A stretch of DNA of 61,289 nucleotides from an uncultured Eubacterium sp. (lineage in GTDB: Bacteria > Bacillota > Clostridia > Lachnospirales > Lachnospiraceae), in assembly GCA_910584345.1 (NCBI GenBank), contig CAJTZX010000019.1, positions 1-61,289 on the forward strand, read 5' to 3'. The notes beneath the pieces were generated by a model that made no database searches, was not told the origin of the DNA, and worked only from the letters and a program-made list of their open reading frames with translations. How positions within the stretch are numbered: the stretch's first letter is position 1; every line of letters starts with the position of its first letter. A program made the position numbers and the translations under genes. Shown here one piece after another: positions 33,884-41,619 of this stretch.

Positions 33884-35737
33884 TTAAATAGTTATGTTTA
33901 CATGATATTTTCTGAGCCAGTATTCTACTTGCAGCAGATAGGCGATCATCTGAGGCCCGGCCATCAGCTGTCCATACCATGGCGCACCGTAGTCTTTCGT
34001 TTTATCTAAAAACAGCATAACGGCTGTAACATCTACGAGCTCCCGCAGTGGACAGTCCGGTTGTTCCAGAACGGCCCTTAAGCGGCCTGCGAGAAGTTTT
34101 TCATAGTGTGGATGATATGTTTTTGGATAAGGGCTTTTTTTTCGAAACAAGATTTCTTCTGGCAGCAGTGAACGGGCAGCCTGGCGCAGTACATTTTTTA
34201 CAATGCCGTCTTTTGCTTTCATTTCCCAAGGGATATTAAAGACATAATCTACAAGTGTGCGGTCTGCAAACGGTACGCGCGCTTCCAGGCCGGAATGCAT
34301 GCTTGTGCGGTCCATACGGTTTAATAGCGTCTGCATAAAAAAGCGGATGTTTAAATACCCAATCCGGCGGCGGTTTACTTCGGTACTGTTTTCGTCAGGA
34401 AGTATAGGAATCTCACGGATCGCCGTTTCATAGGCATTTTTTACATACGAATCCATATCCAGCAGTTTTAGCAGTTCAGGCTTTAACAGCTGTGTGCGTG
34501 GGGATAAATCCGGAGTCCATGGGAACGTATGGCTGTTTAAGAAAGATTCTTTATGGAACCAAGGATATCCGCCAAATACTTCATCTGCGCATTCTCCGGT
34601 CAGTACGACTTTGTGATGCCTGGCAACTTCACCGCAAAAATAAAGAAGGGAAGAGTCTACATCTGCCATACAGGGAAGATCATGTGCATCTACGGATTCA
34701 TATAGTTTATCGGCCTGTATCTGGCTGCCGCATTCCAAATAGTGGTGATCGGAATGCAAAAATGCTGTCATTTTATCTACATAAGGGCGGTCCATCGAAG
34801 GTTGGAAGCTATTTGCCCGGAAGTACTTATCATTTTCAGTAAAATCAAACGAGTATGTGGTAAGCGTCTGCCCCTGCGTTTTTAACTCTTTGGCACATAC
34901 GGCAGATACGAGGCTGGAGTCTATGCCGCCGGATAAAAACGTACAGATCGGTACGTCAGAGACCATTTGACGTTTGATGGCATCTGTGATTAAAAATCTT
35001 GTTTTTTCGATGGTATCTTCATACGAATCTTCATGTGGACGGCTCTCTAGCCGGAAATATGTATGCGTGGTAAAACCAAGCTGGCTGCAGGTCATACAGG
35101 TGCCGGGTTTTAATTCCCTGATATCGGTAAAAATCCCATTTCCCGGAGTCCTTGCAGGGCCAAGGCCAAAGATTTCATTTAAGCCGGTTTTATCAAGCTT
35201 TGCTGTAACATTCGGAAAACAGAATAAGCCTTTTAATTCAGAAGAAAAAATGAGTGTGCCGTTATGAATTGTGTAAAACAGCGGTTTGACGCCAAAGCTG
35301 TCACGGTATAGCGAAAGGATTTTATGACGTTCATCATAAATGGCAAATGCAAAGATGCCGTCAAGCCGGCGAATAAATTCGGGGCCGAATGTTAAATAGG
35401 ATAAAAGGATAAGTTCTGTATCAGAAGAAGTTTGCGGGATTACGTCACGTTTAAAAAGTGCCTGCCTGAGCGCTTTTTGGTTGTAAATCTCACCGTTGTA
35501 TACGGTATGGTATAGATAGTCACCCCTGGATCTTGTCATAGGCTGACGTCCGTTTTTCAGATCTATAATGGACAGTCTTGTATGAGATAAACCGCACTGG
35601 TCTGCTAGAAAAATACCGGAGTCATCCGGCCCGCGGTGTGTCTGGCACTGTCCCATTTTATGTAAGATATGTTCAAATTCCGCCTGTTTTGCTAAAAAGC
35701 GGGCAGACGGATCATAAAAGCCTGCGATACTGCACAT
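33884..35737 (-). CDS. asnB: Asparagine synthase (glutamine-hydrolysing)
   Basis: A 617-residue AsnB-type amidotransferase. Met removal exposes the nucleophile Cys (MCSIAGFYD), followed by the class II glutaminase domain (RGPDDSG, NGEIYN, SSDTELIL). The synthetase domain has the PP-loop SGGIDSSLVSA and the GECADEVFGGYPW segment. In Gram-positive bacteria such enzymes make asparagine or amidate cell-wall diaminopimelate (LtsA-like); given the DAP-type MurE, the latter is possible but not shown. The ribosome site is weak. Transcribed alone. Confidence 0.9.
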   Translation of the reverse strand: MCSIAGFYDPSARFLAKQAEFEHILHKMGQCQTHRGPDDSGIFLADQCGLSHTRLSIIDLKNGRQPMTRSRGDYLYHTVYNGEIYNQKALRQALFKRDVIPQTSSDTELILLSYLTFGPEFIRRLDGIFAFAIYDERHKILSLYRDSFGVKPLFYTIHNGTLIFSSELKGLFCFPNVTAKLDKTGLNEIFGLGPARTPGNGIFTDIRELKPGTCMTCSQLGFTTHTYFRLESRPHEDSYEDTIEKTRFLITDAIKRQMVSDVPICTFLSGGIDSSLVSAVCAKELKTQGQTLTTYSFDFTENDKYFRANSFQPSMDRPYVDKMTAFLHSDHHYLECGSQIQADKLYESVDAHDLPCMADVDSSLLYFCGEVARHHKVVLTGECADEVFGGYPWFHKESFLNSHTFPWTPDLSPRTQLLKPELLKLLDMDSYVKNAYETAIREIPILPDENSTEVNRRRIGYLNIRFFMQTLLNRMDRTSMHSGLEARVPFADRTLVDYVFNIPWEMKAKDGIVKNVLRQAARSLLPEEILFRKKSPYPKTYHPHYEKLLAGRLRAVLEQPDCPLRELVDVTAVMLFLDKTKDYGAPWYGQLMAGPQMIAYLLQVEYWLRKYHVNITI

Positions 35738-35820
35738 AGTTTACCTGCAATTGTTATTCTTTGCTTTAATCTATGCGCTGGCGGCTCAAAATATGACTCT
35801 GATATTCTGATTTCATAGGT

Positions 35821-36189
35821 CTATCCATGTTCATGGACATATTTTTTTATGGCTGCAAAGCTTTCGGAACTCATATAATGTTCCATTTTGCAGGCGTCTT
35901 CATTGGCTGTTTTTTCATTGATGCCAAGCCTTTTTAACCAGGCGGAAAAAAATTCGTGCCGTTCGTATATCGTTGACGCAATGTCAGCCCCGGCGTCTGT
36001 TAAATAAATAAAGCCGGCGTCTGTCACTGTAATATAGCCGTTTTCGCGCAGATTTTTCATTGCAACGCTCACACTGGATTTTTTAAAACCGAGTTCATTC
36101 GCAATATCAACGGAACGCACAACTGGCAGTGATTTACTTAAAATCAGGATGGTTTCCAAATAGTTTTCAGCAGATTCATGTATATTCAT
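35821..36189 (-). CDS. DtxR/MntR-family metal-dependent regulator
   Basis: A 122-residue iron- or manganese-responsive repressor. The N-terminal winged helix (ESAENYLETILILSKSLPVVRSVDIANELGFKKSSVSVAM) is followed by the metal/dimer domain with ERHEFFSAWLKRLGI and CKMEHYMS. ATG 36189 has AAGGAG at a good distance and matches the family start; the longer frame adds 11 residues. No metal transporter is adjacent, so its target lies elsewhere. Confidence 0.87.
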   Translation of the reverse strand: MNIHESAENYLETILILSKSLPVVRSVDIANELGFKKSSVSVAMKNLRENGYITVTDAGFIYLTDAGADIASTIYERHEFFSAWLKRLGINEKTANEDACKMEHYMSSESFAAIKKYVHEHG

Positions 36190-36254
36190 CGGGATGCTCC
36201 TTTTGTAATGAGATATTTTCATTAAGCATGGAAGTTTTTCTGTTTTTATCCAAT

Positions 36255-36590
36255 CTATCCAATATAGCCTACAAATTTGTAATGGATGCGGATTTCGCGT
36301 TCCTTTACGCCCTCCACAATGTGCTGCTCGCCACTTTCTATTTTATCATTATCAATAAGCCGGAGCAGGGTTTCTCGGTCAAGGGTTTCAATTCTGCTGC
36401 ACTGGCGGACGAGGCTTGTCCATTCCTGCACATCATTTTGTGCTGTCTGGTTTTTATCCATTTGTTGCTCCAGTTCCTTGAGCTGTTCTGCTTTTCCAGT
36501 TCTGCCAGCCGTTTTTGTATGATTCACGGGAAAGTCGAGTGTAAATGCCTGCGTTCTATGTTGTTGCCTGTATAATCTTTGTTTATCCTC
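36255..36590 (-). pseudogene. Internally deleted serine recombinase
   Basis: Remnant of a large serine recombinase (TnpX-like). On the minus strand an AGGAGG is followed by AGIYTRLSRE (about 36551-36522), the catalytic YxRxS N-terminus. After a break the C-terminal region appears in another frame (KELEQQMDKNQTAQNDVQEW, then TLLRLIDNDKIESGEQHIVE, ending HYKFVGYIG). Roughly 400 central residues are missing, so it cannot recombine DNA. The TnpW-like remnant lies upstream on the same strand, the order typical of mobilisable transposons. Confidence 0.75.
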
Positions 36591-36653
36591 CTAATGGATC
36601 CATACAGCATAACGGCAGCCATGCTTTAAGATGCATTTTTATTATACTGCATC

Positions 36654-36843
36654 TTCTGAGTCATTGCAATGTCCGTTTTGCTGCCGTGCCGCTTTTTCAG
36701 TGAATAGTAACACCAGATTTTCATACAGATGTCGGAAATCCATGTCTCCGATATAGATGCTGTGTACCTTGTAGCGGGTTCCGTTGATTATTTTTACTGC
36801 GTACTCGTTGAGTGGTATTCTTGCTGTTTTTTGTTTCTTCCAT
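36654..36843 (-). pseudogene. Frameshifted TnpW-like transposon protein
   Basis: On the minus strand a frame reads IPLNEYAVKIINGTRYKV, then HSIYIGDMDFRHLYENLV and ends GHCNDSEDAV before two stops. This resembles the small transposon-encoded TnpW family (IPLxExxVxINGxxYxV). The only good ATG (near 36843) opens MEETKNSKNT in another frame, so one base has been gained or lost near the start. It lies just upstream of the recombinase remnant. Confidence 0.55.
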
Positions 36844-37087
36844 CCATGCCTTTTCCTTATTCGATTGCTATAATGTTGTCATGACTGTTGTCCTGCCGTG
36901 GATAAGCATAGCATGGAAAAAAGGGAGCCTTGTTTTTCTGCAGAAATTGCATTTAAGGAAAAATTATGTTTTGGAAATTGCAGATATGCATCTGCCCGTG
37001 CTGTAATTGACAAAATATGCTTATAAGCCAAATGTTTTACCAACTTACTTTCATTATTACAGAAAAAATAAAATAATATAGCTAATA

Positions 37088-37245
37088 AGGAACTGTAAAT
37101 AAATAACTTTTAAATAGTGCGCAGGATTTTTCTTTGAGAGCACTGTTCAAAAATCAGGCGCATAGTGGGCTATGTAACTGATTTTTGAACAGTGTTCTCA
37201 AAGAAAAAGACAAGTAATATTAAAAGTTATTTATTTACAGTTCCT
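37088..37245. mobile_element. 158-bp hairpin (MITE-like) element
   Basis: Terminal arms of 26 bp are perfect (beginning AGGAACTGTAAATAAATAAC, 37088-37113, and complement 37220-37245). An inner 31-bp pair (TTTTTCTTTGAGAGCACTG and onward against CAGTGTTCTCAAAGAAAAA) has one mismatch, and CATAG/CTATG closes the tip. The whole element can fold into one long hairpin. Its ends resemble the repeat at 26696-26759. I see no target duplication. It ends 21 bp before the next ORF. Confidence 0.85.
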
Positions 37246-37266
37246 AAGTATAATTTGTGCTGAAAA

Positions 37267-37953
37267 ATGTTTGATTTAATTAGATTTTTTGAGAAAAAAG
37301 AATATGTCACTGATTTCCTAAATGGAAATTTTTATATGAACTCTATAGGTCATTTTTGGGGATTATCCTCTGCTGTGCAGAATGATATTGCTGAAGGCAT
37401 TGGTGAATCGATGGACACTGAATCATTTATGAACAAATATGGCGTAAATTACACTCAGGTATTTGATGGACATCTCTTATTGCCAATAATGAACCGTATT
37501 GAAGCAATGAAGTATGTCCATGTGTGTTGCCTTTCTTTGCATGAATACGATGACAATGCCAAAATAGTATCTACTATCCCATCGGAAATGCCCGATTATA
37601 ATAGGGCAAGGAAACTTGCTGCTGATGATGAAAATCGTATTTATGATGAACATACGATATTTAAAATTGGCGAAATAAACGATATTGCTGAAGAAATTGA
37701 TATCGATCTATTATTTAATAATATTGGAAAATTATATAGTGCAAATGGAACTGCATATAAAGTTGTAGATGAGATGCCAATTTTATGGAAAAAGCGTAAA
37801 GTTAAAATAGAAAAAATGATGAATGATGGGATACCTTTCTTTTATGATGCATATCCAAATCAATATGTAGGATGGTCACCAAGAGAATCTTTCAGAAATA
37901 AAATCATGGAATTAGATAACGGAAAATTTAAACCAGTACTCATTATAGGTTAA
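37267..37953 (+). CDS. Hypothetical protein, accessory region
   Basis: A 228-residue, acidic and AT-rich protein that I do not recognise. It opens MFDLIRFFEKKEYVTDFLNG, followed by NFYMNSIGHFW, a pattern seen in uncharacterised clostridial accessory proteins. There is no membrane segment, signal or clear catalytic motif. No ribosome binding site precedes the ATG, because the 158-bp hairpin element ends 21 bp upstream; the element may have replaced its original leader. It may be intact but unexpressed. Confidence 0.6.
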   Translation: MFDLIRFFEKKEYVTDFLNGNFYMNSIGHFWGLSSAVQNDIAEGIGESMDTESFMNKYGVNYTQVFDGHLLLPIMNRIEAMKYVHVCCLSLHEYDDNAKIVSTIPSEMPDYNRARKLAADDENRIYDEHTIFKIGEINDIAEEIDIDLLFNNIGKLYSANGTAYKVVDEMPILWKKRKVKIEKMMNDGIPFFYDAYPNQYVGWSPRESFRNKIMELDNGKFKPVLIIG

Positions 37954-38089
37954 TGAATAAACATTGAAGCTTATATTGAACACTTATATAGCCTGACTTA
38001 TACCTCTGCGTTGTAAAAATATCTACGAATGCGCTTATATCACTATCAACTTTTTGATTATCATTAAGCCGGGACATATGGCGCAGTGG

Positions 38090-38223
38090 TCTGCCCTGCC
38101 CATGAGTTTTCAAACACGCTCTAGGGCAATATTTTACTTTCGTTCAACCTTTTATAGTTATACTGAATCAGGAGTCAGAAACGCTCTCCGAGGCATAACG
38201 ATATGCTCCAAAGGCAGGGCAGA
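38090..38223. repeat. Small element bounded by 11-bp inverted repeats
   Basis: TCTGCCCTGCC (38090-38100) and GGCAGGGCAGA (38213-38223) are perfect complements bounding 134 bp immediately before the TnpB-like coding sequence. Inside lies TTTTCAAACACGCTCTAGG, which recurs with one change near 51920. A foreign insertion that removed or replaced the tnpB 5' end is one reading. Confidence 0.5.
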
Positions 38224-38235
38224 AAGGAGAAAAAA

Positions 38236-38980
38236 TGTAGATTTTGTACATGAAAAGATAAAACTTCCAAAGTTAAAAGAAGTAAAAGCAAAAGTGCATA
38301 GAGAATTTGTGGGACAGATCAAATCAGCAACAGTCTCGCAAGTTCCAAGTGGAACGTATTTTGTGTCAGTGCTGGTGGAAACGGAACATGGTGAGCTGCC
38401 GCATACAGATAAAAATATCGGCATGGACTTAAGCATTAAAGATTTATGTATTACATCAGATGGGAAGAAATACGAGAATCCAAAGACAATAAGAAAATAT
38501 GAGAAAAAACTGGTAAAATTACAAAGACAGCTTGCCCATAAAGAAAAATGGAGTGCCAACTATTACAAACAGAAAAAGAAAATTGAACGGTGTCACGAGA
38601 AAATTACAAATACCAGAAAAGATTATCTGCATAAAGTTTCCTACGAGATTATCAGCGAAAACCAAGTGATAGTTTCAGAAAACTTACAGATAAAAAATAT
38701 GGTAAAGAATCATTATTTGGCAAAATCAATCTCAGATGTGTCGTGGCACGAATTAACAAGACAGTTGGAATATAAGGCGGCGAGGAACGCAAGGCAGTAT
38801 ATCAAAATAGATACATTCTATGCAAGCAGCCAGATATGTTCTGATTGCGGGTATCAAAATGCCAGTACAAAAGATTTATCCGTAAGGGAATGGACATGTC
38901 TAATTTGTGGAGCAAAACATGATAAAGATATCAATGCTGCAAAGAATATATTAACAGAAGGATTACGGCAAATAGCATAG
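38236..38980 (+). pseudogene. IS200/IS605-family TnpB, N-terminally truncated
   Basis: About 248 residues resemble the C-terminal two-thirds of TnpB, the RNA-guided nuclease of IS200/IS605 elements. RuvC residues are retained: D in GMDLSIKDL, E in VSENLQIKN and D in HDKDINAAKN. The zinc ribbon is intact (CSDCG, CLICG). The N-terminal wedge/REC part is missing; the open frame continues upstream (from 38054) through unrelated sequence. No TnpA is present. The 3' flank (38985-39060, with GGAC...GTCC hairpin) is where an omega-RNA scaffold would lie. Confidence 0.8.
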
Positions 38981-39403
38981 GATAATAAAATACAAATAAG
39001 GACGGTTCAGTCCGAATTGACACCTGTGGAGATAGTAGGGAGCAGTTAGGGTGGAAAGTATTCCAAATGGCGGCAGCACGTTTTTTATTACATTGCCTAC
39101 GGAGTAGTTATTTGTTTAAGAATTTCAACAAAAAGAGAAAGCGAAAAGAATCGGTGGAAATCGGTTCTTTTTTGTTGGGTTTCGGTGAAATAAAGAGAAG
39201 ATTTTGAAAAACACATATAATTTTTACTTTGATTCAACTTTTGAGAGGTATAGTATAGACCATCAGAAGAAAATTTATCTGATAAAAGGCAGTTATAGGA
39301 ATATAATCCTGCGAGTACTCTCGGAAACTCTTGAATAATGGATTGTAATTTGTATAAATAAGAATATTGGGTTGTATTTGCAAGGAATATGTCCAAGATT
39401 TAG
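38981..39403. other. Non-coding stretch after tnpB fragment
   Basis: The first 80 bp may be the element's right end or guide-RNA region. An imperfect hairpin AAGAATCG/CGGTTCTT with a following T-run lies near 39147-39175 and could terminate transcription. No credible gene is seen. Confidence 0.4.
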
Positions 39404-39461
39404 ATAGTTTGACGATTGTACCGAAACCGTTTGGACGGCGCATGGCTTTCCCTCTTGGCAT
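39404..39461 (-). pseudogene. Tyrosine integrase N-terminal fragment
   Basis: Minus-strand start MPRGKAMRRPNGFGTIVKLS, preceded by AAAAGG, matches the N-terminal arm-binding peptide of phage/ICE integrases (PNGFGTVxKLSG). Similarity stops after about 20 residues, where the frame runs into unrelated sequence. The rest of the integrase is gone. Confidence 0.6.
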
Positions 39462-39511
39462 AAAGATCAATCCTTTTCATTTTGTATTGAAATATTGCTA
39501 GAGAGGGGGTG

Positions 39512-39598
39512 CTATTTTTTATGGTTAACATATTCCAAAATCGCTACGATAAGTATCGCAGTTGAAAGTATGACCATGAATTCTTCATATGTAGTTAT
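39512..39598 (-). CDS. Holin-like small toxin with decayed start codon
   Basis: A minus-strand frame encodes ITTYEEFMVILSTAILIVAI ending LEYVNHKK, one hydrophobic helix plus a basic tail, matching the putative holin-like toxin family of type I toxin-antitoxin loci. AAAGGAGG is ideally placed for the codon at 39598, but that codon is ATA where the family has ATG. Translation might start at the internal ATG (39577), giving 21 residues. Hairpins at about 39640-39654 (ACACC/GGTGT) and 39692-39707 (GGGCCA/TGGCCC) may belong to its RNA regulator. Probably inactive or weak. Confidence 0.6.
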   Translation of the reverse strand: MTTYEEFMVILSTAILIVAILEYVNHKK

Positions 39599-39852
39599 AA
39601 AAAACGCCTCCTTTCTTCAAGGCTCGGAACGGAGGTATTCACACCCTATCGGTGTACTAGTTAAGCATATTAAATTGTCATGGTGCAACGGGGCCAATAC
39701 TGGCCCGGTGATCCTTGCGAGGTTACTTATACAATATTTTGATGCAATATCAATTTTACAAATCAAATAAATCAGCATGGGTTATAATTACGCTTTTGGC
39801 ACAGCTTCAGGTCGCGCTTAAATTGTGATATTAAGTTGAGTTTTAACATGAG

Positions 39853-40095
39853 CTATTCCTCCAGAATTTGGGAAAACAATTCTTTTGTTGCCACCTCAAA
39901 ATGCTGCCCGCTGCCGGTCCTTATCATTTCGTCCGTTTCTGCCATTCCTGCTATTGTTGTCGCATTCGGCTTGAAAACCGGGTATATGTCAAGTTCGGAC
40001 ATTTCCTCCAGACCTTCAAGCATATTGATAACGAAAATCATTTTATCATCTGGTAGACGATCAATCATATTCTTTGCTATTTCCTGATAACTCAT
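39853..40095 (-). CDS. Antitoxin-like small protein
   Basis: An 80-residue protein starting MSYQEIAKNMIDRLPDDKMI, a helical opening (LPDDKMxFVINMLEG) like that of small antitoxin-type proteins that accompany RelE- or phage-type toxins. ATG 40095 has AAAGGAAG upstream; an earlier ATG adds seven residues. No toxin gene lies next to it. The assignment as an antitoxin is tentative. Confidence 0.5.
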   Translation of the reverse strand: MSYQEIAKNMIDRLPDDKMIFVINMLEGLEEMSELDIYPVFKPNATTIAGMAETDEMIRTGSGQHFEVATKELFSQILEE

Positions 40096-40249
40096 AATAA
40101 TTACACTTCCTTTCAAAGTTATTGTATGTGTTTTTTTCTATATTATTGTGGGAAAGATCGCAAAGGTCTTGGCGTGGACGCAACTGAAATTTTGGAGGAT
40201 TAAAGAAGGGAGAAAACAGACAATGGCAAGAGTAACTAGTATTCCAGTA

Positions 40250-40569
40250 TATGAAAGCCGCAGAAATTCATCCACTTGAAAATGAAACGGAAACGAGGGG
40301 ATTTATAGAACAGGCATGGGCTGAAGCTATATAACTGCAAATGTGATTCGGTATGTTCACTGATGAGATACAGAGAAGCTTTGGGGAATACATATCAGGA
40401 GCCAAAACCTTGGGATTTAAGGGAGATTAGCTCCATTATGAATAAGTCAATCACTGGATGGGAGAAGCACCCGACAAAGAGTATGCAAATTAGATTTAAT
40501 GTATACGGGAATCAGCGTGCATGGGATAAAATTGTCAACACTGATTCGTCAACAGATGGATTTATTTAA
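40250..40569 (+). pseudogene. VapE-like phage replication protein remnant
   Basis: Two frames together read MKAAEIHPLENETETRGFIE (QAWAEAI, stop), then, from 40363, MRYREALGNTYQEPKPWDLR, EISSIMNKSITGWEKHPT and VYGNQRAWDKI. The last part resembles the C-terminal DNA-binding tail of virulence-associated protein E-type primase/helicases (REI...GW...YG.QR.W). The bulk of the gene is missing and the frame is broken near 40340. A separate short frame MARVTSIPVYESRR begins at 40223. Confidence 0.45.
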
Positions 40570-40694
40570 ATAAGTATGGATGATATTGAGTGTGATTTGT
40601 CATTTAAGTAATGTTGTTGACAGTAAAGCCAATTCCAGAGCCGTTTTTTGCACTGTGACAAAAATGTAAGAATGATAAAGAATGTTTTAAATTT

Positions 40695-40715
40695 CTTAAG
40701 ATATGCTTAAGATAT
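40695..40715 (+). promoter_or_regulatory. OmpR-type operator: CTTAAGATAT direct repeats
   Basis: CTTAAGATAT occurs at 40695-40704 and 40706-40715, an 11-bp period typical of OmpR/PhoB-family response regulators, ending 11 bp before the -35 box of the phospholipid operon promoter. Confidence 0.6.
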
Positions 40716-40726
40716 ATAAAAAACAC

Positions 40727-40755
40727 TTGAGGGATTGAAAAAGCCTTGTTATACT
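40727..40755 (+). promoter_or_regulatory. Promoter of the phospholipid operon
   Basis: TTGAGG (40727-40732), 17-bp spacer, TATACT (40750-40755), about 150 bp upstream of the PAP2 gene. A suboptimal -35 just downstream of the direct repeats suggests activator dependence. Confidence 0.6.
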
Positions 40756-40905
40756 AATTCATAGAGTGTGTGGTTGTATCAGCTGCCATGGAGATTTTGA
40801 ACATGAAATAATCCTGGCGGATTTGTATAGCATCGCTGTCCGATCAGAAAAAATCAGACAGTGAAATCAGAAAACAAAATTTGGAAAGAAAGACAGGAGA
40901 GTGAT

Positions 40906-41619
40906 ATGTTAAAAAGACAAAGAATGGCTAATGTCATCCCAAAAGAACGTGTGATACCGCTGCTGTTTGCATTTGCATTTAATATGGCGGTATATGCAGG
41001 GGCGAGGGTGATTGCAGGAGAGTGGGAGCATTATGATATTGAAGGGCCGTTAGACAAGCTGATTCCATTTTGGCCTCCGTCTGCGGTAATTTATATAGGG
41101 TGTTATTTGTTTTGGGCGGTGAATTATATCATCATAGCAAGGCAGGAGAAAAGGCAGATGTGCCGTTTTTTTGCGGCGGACTTTCTTTCTAGACTTGTCT
41201 GTTTTGGATGCTTTTTATGCATTCCAACGACGAATACAAGACCGTTTGTCGAACCGGATGGATTTTGGAATCGGGTTATGTTGCTTGTATATGAGGTGGA
41301 TGCGGCAGATAATTTGTTTCCGTCTATTCATTGTCTGGTCAGCTGGTTTTGCTATATTGGGATCAGAGGTAAAAAAGAAATCCCGAAATGGTACCAGGGT
41401 GCGTCTTGTCTGATGGCGGTTTTGGTCTGTGTTTCAACATTGACGACGAAGCAGCATGTGATCGTAGATGTAGCTGGCGGTGTATTGTTAGCAGAGTTTT
41501 GTTATTGGATAGCGAAAAAGCCGATATTATCTAAGAGCTATGAAAAAGTTTTGGACATGATAAATGATAAGATTTTTACGAAAGGAAATATGGGATGCAG
41601 AGTAAAAAGAAAGCAATAG
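40906..41619 (+). CDS. PAP2-family membrane phosphatase
   Basis: About 237 residues with five or six transmembrane helices. The PAP2 motifs are variant but present: TNTRP (motif 1), FPSIH (motif 2, usually PSGH) and TKQHVIVDVAGG (motif 3 with catalytic His and Asp). Substrates are typically phosphatidic acid, undecaprenyl diphosphate or PGP. ATG 40906 has AGGAG 7 nt upstream; the longer GTG frame is less likely. It heads an operon with pssA and psd, so a lipid substrate such as PGP or phosphatidate is the simplest inference. It overlaps the next gene by 25 bp. Confidence 0.85.
   Translation: MLKRQRMANVIPKERVIPLLFAFAFNMAVYAGARVIAGEWEHYDIEGPLDKLIPFWPPSAVIYIGCYLFWAVNYIIIARQEKRQMCRFFAADFLSRLVCFGCFLCIPTTNTRPFVEPDGFWNRVMLLVYEVDAADNLFPSIHCLVSWFCYIGIRGKKEIPKWYQGASCLMAVLVCVSTLTTKQHVIVDVAGGVLLAEFCYWIAKKPILSKSYEKVLDMINDKIFTKGNMGCRVKRKQ

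Noticed and set aside
38158..38559. 133-codon minus-strand ORF
   Set aside because: It is the antisense of the TnpB-like reading frame and shows no independent signals.
39097..39396. 99-codon minus-strand ORF next to the tnpB fragment
   Set aside because: No ribosome site or family features; sequence is AT-rich intergenic DNA.
40223..40276. Recombinase-like start MARVTSIPVYESRR
   Set aside because: It resembles the opening of some serine recombinases, but only 18 codons are open and no catalytic motif follows, so the evidence is too thin.
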